A stretch of DNA of 64,000 nucleotides from Vicugna pacos (GCF_048564905.1 NC_132995.1:1624501-1688500), one strand, 5' to 3'. Positions 1 to 11,495 are shown, counted from the first letter of the stretch. A program made the numbers and translations. The notes: generated from the letters alone by a model not told the origin.

Positions 1-463
1 CCCCAGGAGGGACAGAGTTCATCACCTCTTTGCCACTAAAGTGTCTGTACTTGTTAAAGTTTTGTTAAAGTGAACTTTCTGCAGGAGCACCGCTTTCGGG
101 GTGGGCATGTGTTTTGTTTCTTTGGAGTAACGTGCACATTAAGATTGGTTGGGCTAAGCCAGACGGTAGAGGGTCTGAAGTCCATTCTCCTGAGCGTGGA
201 CTTGACCATGTAGGAGCTGGAAACCAGAAGTTTCTGAGGGGACCTCGCTCCTCAGCTAAGCTTCAGAACCTACCTTGAAGCAAGGCCTGCTTGGGCAAGG
301 CCTCAGAGGCAGTGCTCCAGGTCCAGGGTGTCAAGCTGCCCTTGAAACCTCAGCGCAGGGTCCATTCTTGGGGGAAGAGCATGGGCAGCCTTCCCTCCCA
401 AAGGGGCCTGTGTTCGCGTGAGGTGGGGACATGTGTGTTAAAGCACTTGTTTGGCTTTCTCAG
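1..463 (+). other. PEG3 intron, no exon seen
   Basis: This is intronic sequence before the first visible PEG3 exon. I see no finger, SCAN or splice-bounded coding segment in it. Confidence 0.7.
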
Positions 464-622
464 GTGACCGAGACCGGGACTGGGACCAGGACTGGGACCG
501 AGACCGAGACCAGGACTGGGACCTGGAGCAGGACCGGGTGCGGGACCGGGAGCACCGCAGGGGCAGAAGCAGGGACCTAGAGTCTCGAGGCCGCTGGCCG
601 TACGCCAGGAACCCCAGAAGCA
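464..622 (+). CDS. PEG3: PEG3 internal exon with D-R-D-W run
   Basis: The acceptor is a pyrimidine tract ending TTTCTCAG at 456-463 and the donor is GTACGT at 623. The exon enters in phase 1 (GT completes a Ser or Gly codon) and leaves in phase 1. It encodes about 15 D/R/W/Q dipeptide steps followed by RGRSRD...RWPYARNPRS. Human PEG3 has only a short DRDWDRR here, so the low-complexity run is expanded in this species. The previous exon is outside the window. Confidence 0.9.
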
Positions 623-3600
623 GTACGTCAGCCACCCTGACTGCTCTCAACGCGTGCCAGGTCGGCCCAGCCTCGCCGCCTCACGACACCCTTTCTCTGC
701 CCAGGGTTTCCTCAGCGGGATCTCTCCCTGCCCCTGACGGAGCAGAGCACGCTTGCCGAGGAGGGAGAGCACAGGCGCAGGGACTCCCTGCTGGACTGCG
801 AAGCCGGGCCCCAGGTACGCTCGGGCTTCCTCTCGTCCGGGGGCCGTGCTTGTCATGCGGCAATGTTTCCTTTCTCAGGGGGATGCTGCCGTCTGCCCCT
901 AGAACCCCACCTGGGCTGGGGAGGCAGCCCCAGCTGCTCCCTGAGAGGAGCCCAGGCCTCCCCAGGGGTGGCCAGCGGCCGGGGTCAGAGGACCGCTTTC
1001 CCACTTGGCATTTGTGTCATGTGGTCGGTCGGCCATGTGGGCTGTTTCCTGCTGGGCAGGGAAGCACCAGGATCCTGGAGGTCTTTCTGGCCTCACTGGG
1101 AAGACTGCAGAGCAGACTGGCAGGAGAGAGCTGAGAGGAGTGGGCTTTGAAGCCCAGCTCTGCTACCTGATGGCTGTGCAGCCTCAGTTTCCTCATCTGT
1201 GAAATGGGTTTGGTGGTCGCCTCCCCAAGGCTGTAGTGAGGAGAAAGTGATTCTCCCGTGTAGGTACGAAGCGCCTAGCACAGTGCCCGGTGGGCACACG
1301 GTCGGTGCCACAGCTGTGCAGGTGCGTTCAAGGCAGTGTGCCCCGGAGGTGGGTGCATGGAAGGACATGGGGTTTGAGCTGACTCCAGGAGCAGGGTCAC
1401 CTGTGACATGGCAGTGAGGAGGGGGGCCAGGGAAGGAGGAGCCAGGGCACTGAGTCTGTAGGTCCCAGGGCTGCCAGTCTTGTAACAGGCACACGGGTGG
1501 TCTCCATAGAGGAGGTGCGCACGCCTGGCCGTTCAGCCCAGCCTGAGGGAGGAGTCAGGTGAGCGGAGTGTTACAGAGGCTTGACTTGAGCGTGAAGGGA
1601 AACACCTTGAAGGCAGTGACGCATGACATCTGAGGGAGAGGAGCAGTTGGCCAGGCGAAGCCTGCAGGTCAGGGCATCCCTGGCCTTCGGGAGAGCCCTG
1701 GCCCCGAGATGTGTTGTTGGTGGCTCCTGGGGTGGGGCTTTTAAGGGGGGTCAGGTGACGGAGGGCCTTACGTTACTCTTGGTTGTCTGGGACTTGAGCC
1801 CACGGCAGCCCCGCGTTGGACAGCGGCGGCGGACACAGGACACCGCGGGCTGGGGCTGGGGGAGGCCTTGTTGCACTCCTGGCCAGCGTCTGCGCCACAC
1901 ACGCCATGTGAGGCTGATACCTCTGCAGGCCGGAGCCCTCCTGCCTCTTGAGGCCCAGCCGTGGCCCCGCCCACCCTGAGCTGTCCCCCGGCCAAACCCA
2001 TGTAGTGCTGGCTCTCTGCACCCACTTTACTGCTTACCGTCCTCTGGTTGCTTCCCTGAGGTGGATGCGAAGCAGGCCCCAGGTAGACCCTGGCCTGGGT
2101 CACTCGGAACCTCCAGCGCCGTGAGCGCTTCCTGCGCCCGGTGTGTGTGTAGCTCCCGTGCTACCCGCGGGCCCCACGGGAGCAGCTCCGCTGAGAGGTC
2201 TGCATCTGCTGTTGCAGGATGCAGTGTCGTACCAGGATGTGGTGGACCTCGCCGAGGACCGGCAGCCGCAGAACCCGGTCCAGGACAACATGGAGAACTA
2301 CCGGAAGCTGCTCTCGCTGGGTGAGCTGCTTCCAGCTGTCCTCTCAGTGTGTGTGAGCGCTTTCGGGCGTGGAGGGCGGTGGGAGCCTTGGGCCAGTCCC
2401 AGCCAGGCCAGGCACAGACAGTAAGATCTGTGTTTTCACAAACCAGTCTGGCTTTGGATGAAGAATGCATTGTACAGGGTGGGGGGAACGCACAGGGAAA
2501 CACAGTGGAGGCGGACACAGGACACAGCGGGTGGGGAAGGAGTCTTGGTCATATTCCTGGCCCCAAGAATTGCTCTTTCCAGAGTGGTGACCATGGAGAC
2601 TTTAATTACGCATTGAGAACAGGGTCTTGAGTTCCTGTTTGGACTCCCCAGGGGACATCTGGCTCAGGTCCTAGGAGGCAGCTGGCTCTGCAGGAGAGCG
2701 AGCTGGCTCTGCAGGAGAGCGAGCTGTGCAAGAGTGTCGTGTCAGGCAGCGGAGCCTTGAGGAGCTCCCATGTTTGGAGAGCAGGTAGGGAAGACAGTCA
2801 GGAGGCAAGAGAACCATGAAGGCCAGTGAAAAAGAGGATCTAGATTTACAAGATAGTCATAGGAAGGGGAGGACTGAAAGGGGTGCACTGCATTCAGGGA
2901 TGCTCAGAGGGCTTCGTGCAGGTTTCTCAGTGACGTCAGGAGAGCCTGCGGCCTGGGTAGTTAGGAAGCGAGACTGCAGACAGAGGACATCTGGAGCATT
3001 GGACGTGGGCTGTCTCACACTTCGGGCTAAGAGAAGGCAGACATGCCTCAGTTACGTTGATGAATTGTGGCCCCAGTATGAGATGTTGTGTTCTCCCTGT
3101 GAACAGGGGTTCAGCTTGCTGAAGATGATGGCCACTCACACATGACCCAGGGCCATTCCTCGAGGTCAAAGAGAAGTGCCTACCCAAGCAGCAGCCGAGG
3201 TGAGCCCGTGTATGTGTGCGTGCGACACACAGTGCCGCACACCGGTGAGCAGACACCCAGACACTTCACACTGCAGTCACACCGTCATGGAGCCTCACTG
3301 TTGCTTTGCACTTACATTGGGTTTCTTTTCAGGTCTGAAAACTATGCCTGAAACCAAAAAGTCAACCCACCGGCGGGGGATCTGTGAAGATGAGTCTTCC
3401 CACGGGGTGATCATGGAGAAGTTCATCAGGGACGTTCCGCGCAGCCCCAAGTCGGGCAGGGCAAGGGGGCCTGGTGATCGGGTGCAGAGGTTCTCCAGAA
3501 GGGCAGACAGTGGTTGGAAGGACGTTCCATTCAGCAAGAGGGAGTCGGTGATCCAGGAGAGGGGCTATGAAGGGAGTGCCTTTGGGGGAGGAGGCTTTAA

Positions 3601-6600
3601 TTTTAACTCAAACCTTGTTTCCAGAAAGAGGGTTCTTGAAAGAAAAAGGCGCTATCATTTTGACACAGACGGGAAGGGCTCGGTTCACAACCAGAAAGGC
3701 TGTGCGAGGAAGAGGCCCTTTGAGTGTAGCGAGGTGAGGAAATCGGTGAGCATGAGCAGCCTGAGTGCGCCCCCGCTCCCCGACTCGCAGCCGTTTGACC
3801 TCGGGGCAATGCCCTACGTGTGTGATGAGTGCGGGAGGCCTTTCAGTGTGATTTCCGAGTTCGTCGAGCATCAGATCATGCACACCAGAGAGAGTCTGTA
3901 TGAGTATGGCGAGTCCTTTCTGCATAGCGTGGCCGTCAGCGAGGTTCGCAGGAGGCAGGTGGGAGGGAAGCGCTTTGAGTGTAAGGAGTGCGGGGAGACC
4001 TTCAACAAGAGCGCCGCCCTGGCCGAGCATCGGCAGGGCCACGCGCGGGGGCGCCTGGCGGGGGGCGCGGACGAGGAGTGCGAGGAGCCCTTCATGGCCA
4101 GCCCGACCTTCCGCGAGCTGCAGAAGATCTACGGCAAGGACAAGTTCTACGAGTGCAGGGTGTGCAGGGAGACCTTCCTCCACAGCTCGGCCCTGGTGGA
4201 GCACCAGCAGGTCCACGGCCGCGGGGGCAGAGCGGACGGGCGCCGCGAGGCCCGTCGGCCCGGCCCGGCGCTCGGCGAGCTCCCGAAGATGCGCAGCTCG
4301 GAGAGGCTGTACGAGTGCAGGGTGTGCGGGGAGGCCTTCCTCCATGGCGCGGCCCTGAGGGGGCACCAGAGGGCCCACGCGCGCAGCCCGCTCTCGAGTC
4401 AGGGCAGGGGGCGCGAGGAGGCCTTCACCCCTGGTCCCTCCCTGAAGAAACGTCAGAAAACCTACTCAAGAGAGAAGCCCTACGACTTTAAAGATCCCGG
4501 GGAGGCCTTTAAAAGGCAAAGCCCAGGCCTCACTGAGCTTCAGAAAATCCATTCTCGAAAGAACCTCTACGAAGGCAGGGGGTGCCCGAAGTCTGCCATT
4601 CACAGTGCGCCCTTCCCGGAGTCGCAGAAGAGTCACACCATAACGAGGCCGCCCGAAGATGAGGAGGCCGGGAGCGCGTTCGCCGTCAGTGCCAGCCCTG
4701 CGGACAGGCAGGAAGCCCTGTGCCGTGCGAGAAAGCCATATGAGAGGTCTGTCATTCACAGCTTAGCCTTTGTGGGATCTCAGAAGAGCCACAGCGCAGT
4801 GGGGCCCACCACGCCGGAAGTGGTCCCAGAGTCCCCCCTACAAGGCTCAGGTGTCATCCGGCGTCCGAAGGTCCTGGCTGGAGCGGGCACCACTGAAAGA
4901 AAGAGACACGAGACGTCCGTTATCCACAGCTTAGCCGCCTTCAGGCCTCCCAGAAGCTGCAGTGGCAGCGAAGTCACTGGACGTGACGAGAGGGGGGAGT
5001 CCTCCGCTTACCTTCCAGACCTCCGTGGTCAGCAGCAGAAGACTCCTGCCAGAGAGAGCCCTGACAAAGGGAGCAAGACGCCCAGCTTCACGGAGTCCGT
5101 CATCCACAGCGTGTCCCGCAGTGGACCGCGGGCAAGTCTGGCCGGAGAGGGATCCAGTGGATTTAAGAAGGATGGCGAGCCGTCTGGTCCCAACTCAGGT
5201 GTCCGTGAACATCAGAAGGCTCGTGCTAAGAAGAAAAACATTGAGCAGAGGAATTATGAGACCTCTGTAATCCACTCCCTGCGTTTTGGTGACCCTGAAA
5301 CGTTTCGCCCTAGAGAGAAATTTTATGAATGTCCAGAGTGTGGAGAGTCCTTTGTTCGTAGCTCGGACCTCACTGAGCATCAGAAGATACACAATAGAAA
5401 AAAGCCCTCTGGAAGTAAAAGCTACATGCGGTCTGTCATCCGCACCTTAGCCTCCACTGACCCTCAAACCAGTTACGCTGACCAGCCAGCTCAGACCAGT
5501 TACGCTGAACCACTAGCTCAGACCAGTTACGCTGACCAGCCAGCTCAGACCAGTTACGCTGAACCACCAGCTCAGACCAGTTATGCTGAACCACCAGCTC
5601 AGGCCAGTTACGCTGACCAGCCAGCTCAGACCAGTTACGCTGACCAGCCAGCTCAGACCAGTTACGCTGAACCACCAGCTCAGACCAGTTACGCTGAACC
5701 ACCAGCTCAGGCCAGTTACGCTGAACCACCAGCTCAGACCAGTTATGCTGACCAGCCAGCTCAGACCAGTTACGCTGAACCACCAGCTCAGACCAGTTAT
5801 GCTGAACCACCAGCTCAGGCCAGTTACGCTGACCAGCCAGCTCAGACCAGTTACGCAGACCAGCCTGCTCAGACCAGTTACGCTGAACCACCGGCTCAGA
5901 CCAGTTATGCAGACCAGCCGGCTCAGGCCAGTTACGCAGACCAGCCGGCTCAGACCAGTTACGCTGAAGCACCGGCTCAGACCAGTTACACTGACCAGCC
6001 GGCTCAGGCCAGTTACGCTGAACCACCAGCTCAGGCCAGTTACACTGACCAGCCAGCTCAGGCCAGTTACGCAGACCAGCCAGCTCAGATCAGTTACGCT
6101 GAACCACCGGCTCAGACCAGTTACACTGACCAGCCGGCTCAGGCCAGTTACGCTGAACCACCGGCTCAGACCAGTTACACTGACCAGCCGGCTCAGGCGA
6201 GTTACGCAGACCAGCCGGCTCAGGCCAGTTACGCTGAACCACCAGCACAGACCAGTTACGCAGACCAGCCGGCTCAGGCCAGTTACGCTGAACCACCGGC
6301 TCAGACCAGTTACACTGAACCACCGGCTCAGACCAGTTATGCTGGCCAACCAGCTCAGGCCAGTTATGTGGACCAGCCCATGCGCAATGAATGTAAGGAC
6401 TGTGGGGAGTGCTTTGCCACCACTGAAGACCTTGGCACGCATCAGAAAATCTACGCGCAAGAGAAATTCCACAGCGGGAAGCTGTTTGGAGACTCTGTCA
6501 TTCAGGGTGTCGGCCTCGATGGGCCTCAGCGGGAGGAGCCTCGGCAAGACGAGCCGGAGGAGCCAGATGATGAGCAGGAGGAGGCTGAAGACTCCATCTA

Positions 6601-8008
6601 TGGCTGCAAGGACTGTGGGCTGGGCTTCGCGGACCGCGCAGACCTCAGGGACCACCAGAGAGTCCACGGTCGAGAGTATGTGGTCGACAGTCGTGAGCAC
6701 ACGCGCTCCGTGAGCCACGCCCACCCCTTCGGCGAGCTCCAGAAGGACTACCTTGGGGAGCAGCTGTATGAGTGCCCGGCCTGCGGAGAGTCTTTCGTTC
6801 ACAGCTCGTTCCTTTTTGAGCATCAGAGGGTCCACGAGCAAGATCAGTTTTACGGCCGCCAGAGGTATGATGAGCCCTTAGTGCAGCCCTTGGTGATCAG
6901 CCCCCCGAGGCCTCGGGTCCCACAGAAGAGTCCTCCTGCCGGGCTGTCCCTGCAGTGCCAGGTGTGTGGGCGTGACTTCATCCACGGCTCCGTCCTGAGC
7001 CAGCACGTGAGTGTGCACACCACAGAGGGTCTGCCGGAGCGCGGCCAGCGCAGCGGGGGCGCTGTCGGTGCAGGCTCAGCTCTCGCTGAGCTGCAGAGAG
7101 ACCCGGCCGAGGAGAGGCGCTACCAGTGTGAGACCTGTGGGGAGTCCTTCCCCAGCCCGTCTGACCTGCGGGAGCACGTGAAGGCTCACGAGAGCGAGGA
7201 GCCTTACGACTATGGCGCCGCCTTCGTCCACACCTCCTTCCTCACTGAGCCGCCCAAGGGAGACTCGCCCTTCTACGAGTGCAAGGACTGTGGGAAGTCC
7301 TTCCTGCACAGCACGGTCCTCACAAAGCATCAGAAGCTCCATGTGGAGGAAGAAGCAGCAGCTGCAGCAGCCCAGGAAGTTGAGGCCAACGTGCTCGTGC
7401 CCCGGGAGGCTCTGCGGATCCGGGGCTCAAACGTGGAGGCCGCTGAGCCCGAGGTGGAGGCCGCAGAGCCGGAGGTGGAGGCTGCCGAGCCCGAGGTGGA
7501 GGCCGCCGAACCCAACGGGGAGGCTGAGGGGCCGGACGGGGAGGCCGCAGAGCCCAACGGGGAGGCCGAGCAGCCCAACGGGGAGGCCGAGCAGCCCAAC
7601 GGGGACGCTGACGAACCAGATGGTGCGGGGATTGAAGACCCGGAGGAGAGGGCAGAAGAGCCAGAGGGAGACGCGGATGAGCCCGACGGGGCCGGGGTCG
7701 AGGACCCAGAAGAGGAAGTCGAGGACCCAGAGATTCAGGTGGAAGAGCCCTACTATGACTGCAGGGAGTGCGGGGAGACCTTCACTTCTAGCGTGGCCTA
7801 TGGGGAGCACCTGAAAACCCATGCCAGGGCGATCATGCTTGAGGCCGGGAACGTCTGCGGGGAAAGCTCACAGTACACCGAACACGCCAGCACCAGCACC
7901 GGTGACAGCGGCAGGGCCGATGACAAGCACTTCACGTGTGACGTCTGCGGGCAGGTCTTTGGCGATCGCTTGTCCCTGGCCAGGCACCAGAATACCCACA
8001 CTGGCTGA
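464..8008 (+). CDS. PEG3: PEG3, last five coding exons (joined, 5' end outside window)
   Basis: Joined exons 464-622, 705-814, 2218-2320, 3107-3199 and 3333-8008 give about 1712 residues in one frame with the stop at 8006-8008. All introns are GT-AG and the phases agree at each junction. The order of short motifs (RGRSRD, NPRSR, RDLSLP, YQDVVDLAEDR, QDNMENYRKLLSL, HSHMTQGHSSRSKRSAYPS, KKSTHRRGICEDESSHGV) is that of PEG3 as I remember the human protein. PEG3 is a large nuclear C2H2 zinc-finger protein, paternally expressed in the mammals studied, acting as a DNA-binding regulator in growth, p53/TNF-linked death signalling and maternal behaviour. The SCAN-domain exons and the promoter with its imprinting control region lie left of the window. 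The camelid protein is longer than human PEG3 because of a DR/DW run in the first visible exon and a long 9-residue repeat. No break is seen. Confidence 0.97.
705..814 (+). CDS. PEG3: PEG3 internal exon (RDLSLP)
   Basis: Acceptor CTCTGCCCAG ends at 704 and the donor GTACGC starts at 815. GG completes the Arg codon opened by the previous exon, giving NPRSR-FPQRDLSLPL and then a charged stretch ending in EAGPQ. The exon is 110 nt and leaves in phase 0. It corresponds to the RMPPRDLSLPV segment of human PEG3. Confidence 0.9.
815..2217 (+). other. PEG3 intron with a MIR
   Basis: This 1.4-kb intron contains a MIR at about 1130-1340 and otherwise unique sequence. A motif around 1826-1880 (GCGGACACAGGACAC...GCGGG) recurs in the next intron at 2509-2570, a small diverged duplication. 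No coding exon was found. Confidence 0.7.
1130..1340 (+). repeat. MIR SINE
   Basis: The MIR core pattern is readable: gctctgctacctgatggctg, cctcagtttcctcatctgtg, aaatgggt and then the cctagcacagtgcc tail. Confidence 0.8.
2218..2320 (+). CDS. PEG3: PEG3 internal exon (NMENYRKLLSL)
   Basis: Acceptor GTTGCAG ends at 2217 and the donor GTGAGC starts at 2321. The 103-nt exon encodes DAVSYQDVVDLAEDR...QDNMENYRKLLSL plus one base of the next Gly codon. This stretch is very close to human PEG3. Confidence 0.93.
2680..2721 (+). repeat. 21-bp tandem duplication
   Basis: The unit starting AGCTGGCTCTGCAGG occurs twice back to back (2680-2700 and 2701-2721) inside a PEG3 intron. Confidence 0.9.
3107..3199 (+). 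CDS. PEG3: PEG3 internal exon (HSHMTQGHSSRSKRSAYPS)
   Basis: Acceptor GTGAACAG ends at 3106 and the donor GTGAGC starts at 3200. The 93-nt exon encodes GVQLAEDDG-HSHMTQGHSSRSKR-SAYPSSSR and leaves in phase 1. The reading frame happens to stay open through the following 133-bp intron to 3333, which makes the terminal exon look longer than it is; the donor and the human protein place the junction here. Confidence 0.93.
3333..8008 (+). CDS. PEG3: PEG3 terminal coding exon, zinc-finger and repeat part
   Basis: Acceptor TTTCTTTTCAG ends at 3332; the stop TGA is at 8006-8008. Roughly 1,558 residues. C2H2 fingers, by approximate nucleotide position: 3815, 3970, 4145, 4310, 5320, 6389 (degenerate, final His replaced by Tyr), 6599, 6767, 6953, 7121, 7274, 7757 and 7934. 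Between fingers are repeated SVIHSL-type segments lacking the cysteines. Positions 5465-6382 are the Q-T/A-S-Y repeat and about 7420-7750 an acidic E/P/N/G repeat. Most of the known protein is encoded by one large last exon, as here. The fingers are widely spaced and lack the TGEKP linkers of KRAB-type arrays, as is typical of PEG3. Confidence 0.97.
5465..6382 (+). repeat. PEG3: In-frame 27-bp tandem repeat in PEG3 (34 units of 9 residues)
   Basis: Reading the frame gives 34 consecutive 9-residue units of the form Q-(T/A)-S-Y-(A/T)-(D-Q/E-P)-P-A, 918 bp in all, with no length variant. Two unit types alternate, one with DQPA and one with EPPA, often as higher-order pairs or triplets. Because 27 is divisible by three and the unit has few stop-like words, other frames on both strands are open here by accident. 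A proline-rich repeat is known in mouse Peg3/Pw1; human PEG3 has only a remnant (TDPQTSYAQEQYA). Confidence 0.95.
7420..7750 (+). repeat. PEG3: Acidic E/P/N/G repeat in PEG3
   Basis: Tandem units EAAEPEV, EAEQPNG and DADEPDG, grading into EDPEEE, follow the eleventh finger and precede the last two fingers. This is the second proline/acidic repeat region of the PEG3 family. DNA copies of the first three units are nearly identical, so recent slippage is likely. Confidence 0.85.
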
Positions 8009-10369
8009 GGCCACGGGCCAGGGCAGAAACCTTCACCTAGGACTGGACCTTACTAAACCACAGAGCACCGGAACCAACCCACGGTGATGTCAGTGGGGAG
8101 CTTCCCTTGGCGTGTACACACCTGACTGAACGTGAGACAACTCAGCCTGAAAAGAAACTGAAGGTGGAGACCGTTCGGTCTCAGCTCTTCCCCATCCAGC
8201 CTGGCGTACGCGTGTGGGGAAGCCGTCCCACACACCTTACCTTTCATTTGAGTGATCACATTGAGGGAAGACCCGAGGGCTTTTCGAGGCTACGGAAATT
8301 GCCCCATCTGTAAATGACAGTCCTCTCACCTACGTGTAGTGTTTCCTGAGATGTATGTAAGATAGCAGATCACAGCAAACCAGTAACCACGTGTACTTGG
8401 ATTCGCCATGGTGCACAGTGACAGTTTACTTGAAGAGGTACCTGGCCTGGTGCTCTCTGAGTTTTTGTTTTTTTGTTTTAGTTTTTTTTTTTTTTTTCTG
8501 GAAGAGGAAGAGAGCACCAAATTAGAATACATTTGTAAGCATCTTAGATTCTTAGAAAGATTTATTGTGCATTATTTGAACCGCATCAGTATCTGTGAGT
8601 AATTGACTGTTGTTCCTGTAGAGGTGCAGGCATGAGAGAGGAGGTGTCTTTGACACTTTGCTGTTTGAAAAGGGAAAAATACTTGCCCTTTTCAGCCACT
8701 CTGTCTACACCGACGCTTTGGAACTTAACGCTGTGTAAGCCTTTACTGTTTGTGGATTGGCCTTTTTTAACCCCAAATCGGTCGGTTGCCACCTTGTACT
8801 TTGCAGTGGTTCTCGTGCAAAAATATTACAAGTTTTGTTACTTCTTTTTTTAACCAACTTGACGTGTGTTGTTCAGTAGTGAATTCACAAAAGCTAACGC
8901 TTTTCCCTGTAAATCTTACGTCTTTGCCTTTAAAGAGTGGGTTGCAACCATCACTAGATCACGATCGTGCCTAATGAGGGTTGAGAACCGCAGGGAGAAG
9001 CTCGGCGTTGTAAATGAGGATGCAGGCTGCCGCTCTCATCACTTCCTCCGCGCGCTTCCTGCCTTAAGTGACCGTAGAATGCGGCTTCGTCCGTGTGTCC
9101 TGCCACGAGTCCGTCCGCGCCCCGCGTGCCCCGGGGCTGGCACCCTTAGAGCTCTCTAGCGTTGAACTGAACTCTCGTCTTCACCTGTCTGACCCTCAAC
9201 CCCTGCCTAACTTGCATTAAAAAAAAAACTTTCTTTACAGTCAACTCAAGCTTAACGTGGACTCAGGTTCCCCAGCAGCCTTAATCTGTCTCGTGCCGTC
9301 CGCCCCTTGCTAACGCGCGTGTCTCAGCGGCCCGGCAGGGCTGCGTGTCTGCCCCCGCCTCCCCTGTGATCCAGGCTGCCCTCACGGCTCGTGGCTTCGC
9401 GTGTCCTGCGCTGGACCGTCTGTGCGCCGTTCGCTTCTCCTCCCGTCGCGTAAGTGGCGGTTAAGAAATTTTTTGGCTTTGAGTTGGCTGGGAAAAAAAA
9501 TTTTTTTAATTTAAAAAAAAAACTTAAAAAAGAGGATCTTATCTTGTAAATTAAGTGAGCAAAAATTTACGAGCAGATCATTTGGGCGAGCAAAATTAAA
9601 ATGCCTGCTGGGGTAATGTGTCTGAATCTCACTCTCCTGGACCCACAAGGTTAGGGCTCAGGTGGAGCGGGTCTGAGCTGGAGGAAGGGAGGGAAGGCAG
9701 GCCAAAGTTGAAGGAGGGGGGAGGTGAGAGCAGGAGAGGGAGGGAGTACGCCAAAGAAGGGAGTCCTCCTGCAGCGCCAGACAGGAGGGTGAGGAAGTAG
9801 ACAGAAGGGACCCGAAGGCCAGGTGGGAGAATGACTGGGCAGTTTGGAAGAAGGGGCCTTTTTCATGGTGTGGTGTAGGCGAGGCCAGCTGTATAGACAG
9901 ACCTGAGGTTGGAATCGACACCCCTGAAAACGGAGGGACCGTGAGGGGCTGCATCGGAGGCGAGGAGGACCCTTGAGGTGGGAGCCAGTCTGGGCATCGT
10001 CAGGGTGAATGTGGGCTCCTCGCTGTGGGCACTGGTATTCGTGGGTGGAACCTCTTCAGAAGGTGACTTGCCAGATGTCAGGGTGTCCGTTCCAACCTTA
10101 GGTCCGTGGGAATTAGGAACAACTTGTAAATGCCAAAAATAGGAGAACAATTAAGTGAAGGCATCCGTGGACTCTTCCGCAGCTGTTTAAAAGTGATAAT
10201 CATGAAGAGTGATGTAGCAGCGTGGAAATATATTTACGGAATACGAAGTGGAGAAAACAGGACACAGAATTATATTTATACTACAGTTATAACTGTTAAA
10301 AATGCTTATAGTCAAAAGCTGTTGTGTTGCTGCTGTTGTAGGCTTCTAGTTGAGCATTATTTTCTTAAA

Positions 10370-11460
10370 CTTCTTCAATGTTCTTTATGGTAGTGTTACT
10401 AAAAGTTTATAATCACGTTTCCATTGTGAACATAATTTGAACTCATTATCAGACACTTGGAAAACACAGAAAAGTGGAGGAAAGAAAAATCCATATTCCC
10501 ACCATCCAAAGAGATACACTCTTCGAGCCCTTGTTTGTTCCCGTTTCTGTGCCCAGGTTTGTAACTGTGTCAGAACGTGTCTTCAGAACGGCTGTTGCCT
10601 TTGCGGAACTGTGGCTCAGCACTTCCATCTTAGTGTCTTCAGATGTTCCTTACAGTAGTGTCCTGGTAACAAAGTTTATTATGTTTGTTTTCATGACAAG
10701 CATAATATGTACCCAGAGGAAAAATTGGAAAATACAAAATAAATTTAAAAAGAAAAAGCAAGTCACCGATATTTCCGACACCCAACGACCGCTGTTAACA
10801 TCCTGGCCTGCTTCCTCCGTCTTGTTTCAGAGCACAAGCTTGTGATTGCGACAGTGTTAGATGTGTGCGCATAAAGTCTAAAATGAGAAAAATGTGGAAG
10901 TAATTAAAGAGTGTGTCATTGTGGGATTATGGTTAAATATTTTGTCTCAAATTCCTTGAATGATCTTTCGTGTTTCAGTATTAAGTCTTCTGTATGTATT
11001 TTTCCATTACAAGTACAGTACATGCTCATGGCAAACTCTGGGAAGATTCAGTAAAAGCAGAGGAAAGAAATTCACCCATATTCCCGACCCCCAGCAGTCA
11101 CTCCTGTTAACACCTTGACCTGTGCACCAGTCAGATTATTGGGGTATTGGTGATGAGTGTGCATGGGGGATCACGGGGAGAAATATGGGAAACAGTTGAG
11201 AAATGGTTGTGTGGTCATGGTGGGGTGGCGGTTAAGTATTCTGTCTCGGTTTCCTGGAACGGTCTTTATCACAGTGTTTCAGTAATCTGCCTTCATTACG
11301 TGTATCTCCATTATAAACACAGTATGTGTTCATTATAGAAACGTGGACATTACAGAAGTGTAGGAGAGAAACTCACCCATATTTTCATCATCCAAAGGCT
11401 GTGGTTAACATCGTGACATACTTCATCTTGTTTCTGTGCACAGGTTTTTGGTTTGTCAAT
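10370..11460 (+). repeat. Four diverged ~300-bp tandem units in the PEG3 3' UTR
   Basis: The word CCATATTCCC or a close form recurs near 10491, 10766, 11073 and 11373, spaced about 275, 307 and 300 bp. Around it each unit repeats the order: TTCCTTGAATGATCTT-like, TTTCCATTA, an ATGTGTTCATTA-like word, GAGGAAAGAAA, CACCCATATT, TGTTAACA, TTGTTTCTGTGCACAGG. The units are roughly 70% alike by eye. An old interspersed repeat amplified in tandem is the simplest reading; I cannot assign the family. Confidence 0.7.
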
Positions 11461-11495
11461 ATGGTTGTGGTCGTTCTATCTGTAATAGTGTCAAC

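Noticed and set aside
3176-3332. Extension of the large PEG3 frame upstream of 3333
   Set aside because: The frame is open by chance through a short intron. The donor at 3200, the acceptor at 3332 and the known protein (SAYPS-S/T-SRG-LKTMP) fix the junction.
5513-6841. A 442-residue open frame on the minus strand (and other long frames in other phases) across the PEG3 repeat
   Set aside because: The 27-bp unit is a multiple of three and free of stops in several frames, so all its copies stay open together. The frames outside the repeat are just the reverse of finger codons. No independent start, splice site or family resemblance.
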